Source: Apodemus sylvaticus
Taxonomy: Eukaryota > Chordata > Mammalia > Rodentia > Muridae
Length of the DNA: 64,000 bases
Reading direction: 5' to 3'
NCBI RefSeq assembly: GCF_947179515.1
Contig: NC_067472.1
Span: 104,969,506 to 105,033,505, forward strand
In this document: one piece after another, positions 63,406 to 64,000 of the stretch
How positions within the stretch are numbered: the first letter of the stretch is position 1
Layout: every line of letters begins with the position of its first letter
Notes under the pieces: model-generated
What the model was told of the DNA's origin: nothing
The model's database searches: none
The model's input: the letters and a program-made list of their open reading frames with translations, nothing else
Made by a program: the position numbers and the translations under genes

Positions 63406-64000
63406 GGGTTGACGGTGGAACAAGCCAGGCAGAAATGAGCTCACACTACACCTAAAACCTGTGACCTCACGTCTGCTAGTGTTCTGTGTCTGAGAGTAAC
63501 ATAGGCCCACCTAGCCTGAAGGGGAGGGGCCCGGGCCTCACCCTGTGTGAGAGGAGTGTCGGCATAGCAGTGGAGGAAGAGCCTGTCAGATGGACAATTT
63601 GTCGACAGATATCACCTGACACATCACCCTGGGGTGACTTGTGAGGAGAGGAGACAGTAACGGGAAGGACTCAGTCCATGCCCAACACACAGCAGATGCT
63701 CTGTAAGCAAGGGCTTACAGTGTGTTGCCGTTTTCTATTTGGGATTATTTTGAATGTAGCTGGTTTTGATCACTATGGAAAGACCCTTCGGGTTTTTAAG
63801 CTCTGCCCAGAACCACGAGGGTGGTTACCGCTGTGCAGTCATGGCTACAGATAACTAAGGGGCACGGATGGGACCTGCTTCGTGTTGCTCACAATCCAGT
63901 CTCCAGTCGCATGCACACAGGACTCTGCCTCTGAGGCAGGAAGGGGCTTTAGCTCCTCAGGCCTTGCAGCTCTCCTCCAGTCCCCAGAGCTCACCCTCCA
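63406..64000. other. intronic single-copy stretch at window end
   Basis: Nothing recognised. The window ends inside Arhgef17 intron 1. Confidence 0.4.

Noticed and set aside
40520..64000. Arhgef17 exon 2 (start of the DH domain)
   Set aside because: No stretch encoding the conserved DH start was found on the + strand by eye, so intron 1 is taken to extend past the window. A protein-to-genome alignment would settle it.

Overview
This is nuclear DNA from a murid rodent. The interspersed repeats settle the group: many B1 (7SL-derived), B2, B3 and B4 SINEs, a murine-type LINE-1 3' end, two copies of the rodent DNA transposon URR1, and older MIR, L2 and L1 remnants. Young ID elements, which are very common in rat, are not seen; only weak ID-like pieces occur. 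The two genes look mouse/rat-like. I cannot name the species; Mus, Apodemus or another murine genus all fit.

Two protein-coding genes are firmly supported, both on the + strand and in the order known from human 11q13.4 and its rodent syntenic block. P2ry6 has its whole coding region in one exon at 29,430-30,437, preceded by a splice acceptor at 29,394 and followed by a poly(A) signal at 30,906. Arhgef17 (p164-RhoGEF/TEM4) is represented by its CpG-rich promoter region (about 35.9-37.1 kb) and its very large first coding exon (37,151-40,324, 1,058 codons, phase-0 donor). The DH domain and everything after it must lie beyond the window, because no DH-coding exon was recognised up to 64,000.

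Layout. 1-29.4 kb is upstream and intronic DNA of P2ry6; its noncoding 5' exons cannot be placed by eye. It is dense in SINEs and microsatellites, with an old antisense L1 at 13.8-14.9 kb, a (GAA)28 tract at 15.1 kb, a 400-bp CA block at 20.8 kb and a 300-bp pyrimidine block at 22.7 kb. 23.3-27.4 kb is mostly single copy. 30.9-35.9 kb is the intergenic spacer, with an L1 insertion that appears to carry a 3' transduction. 40.3-64 kb is Arhgef17 intron 1, mostly single copy, with scattered SINEs and several regulatory-looking motifs: a MEF2 site in a GC-rich context at 50.56 kb, a perfect RFX X-box palindrome at 57.57 kb, and a candidate alternative terminal exon at 48.9-49.1 kb.

The two proteins act in different layers of cell signalling. 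P2Y6 is a UDP-sensing Gq-coupled receptor of the plasma membrane, and ARHGEF17 is a RhoA-family exchange factor that binds actin. Nothing in the sequence links them beyond being neighbours.

The most useful things to check are the candidate alternative last exon of Arhgef17, the seven-residue C-terminal extension of P2Y6, the L1 transduction, the X-box and MEF2 sites, and a 66-bp inverted repeat at 45.05/45.82 kb. No new biological system is evident. All repeat calls and motif calls are by eye.
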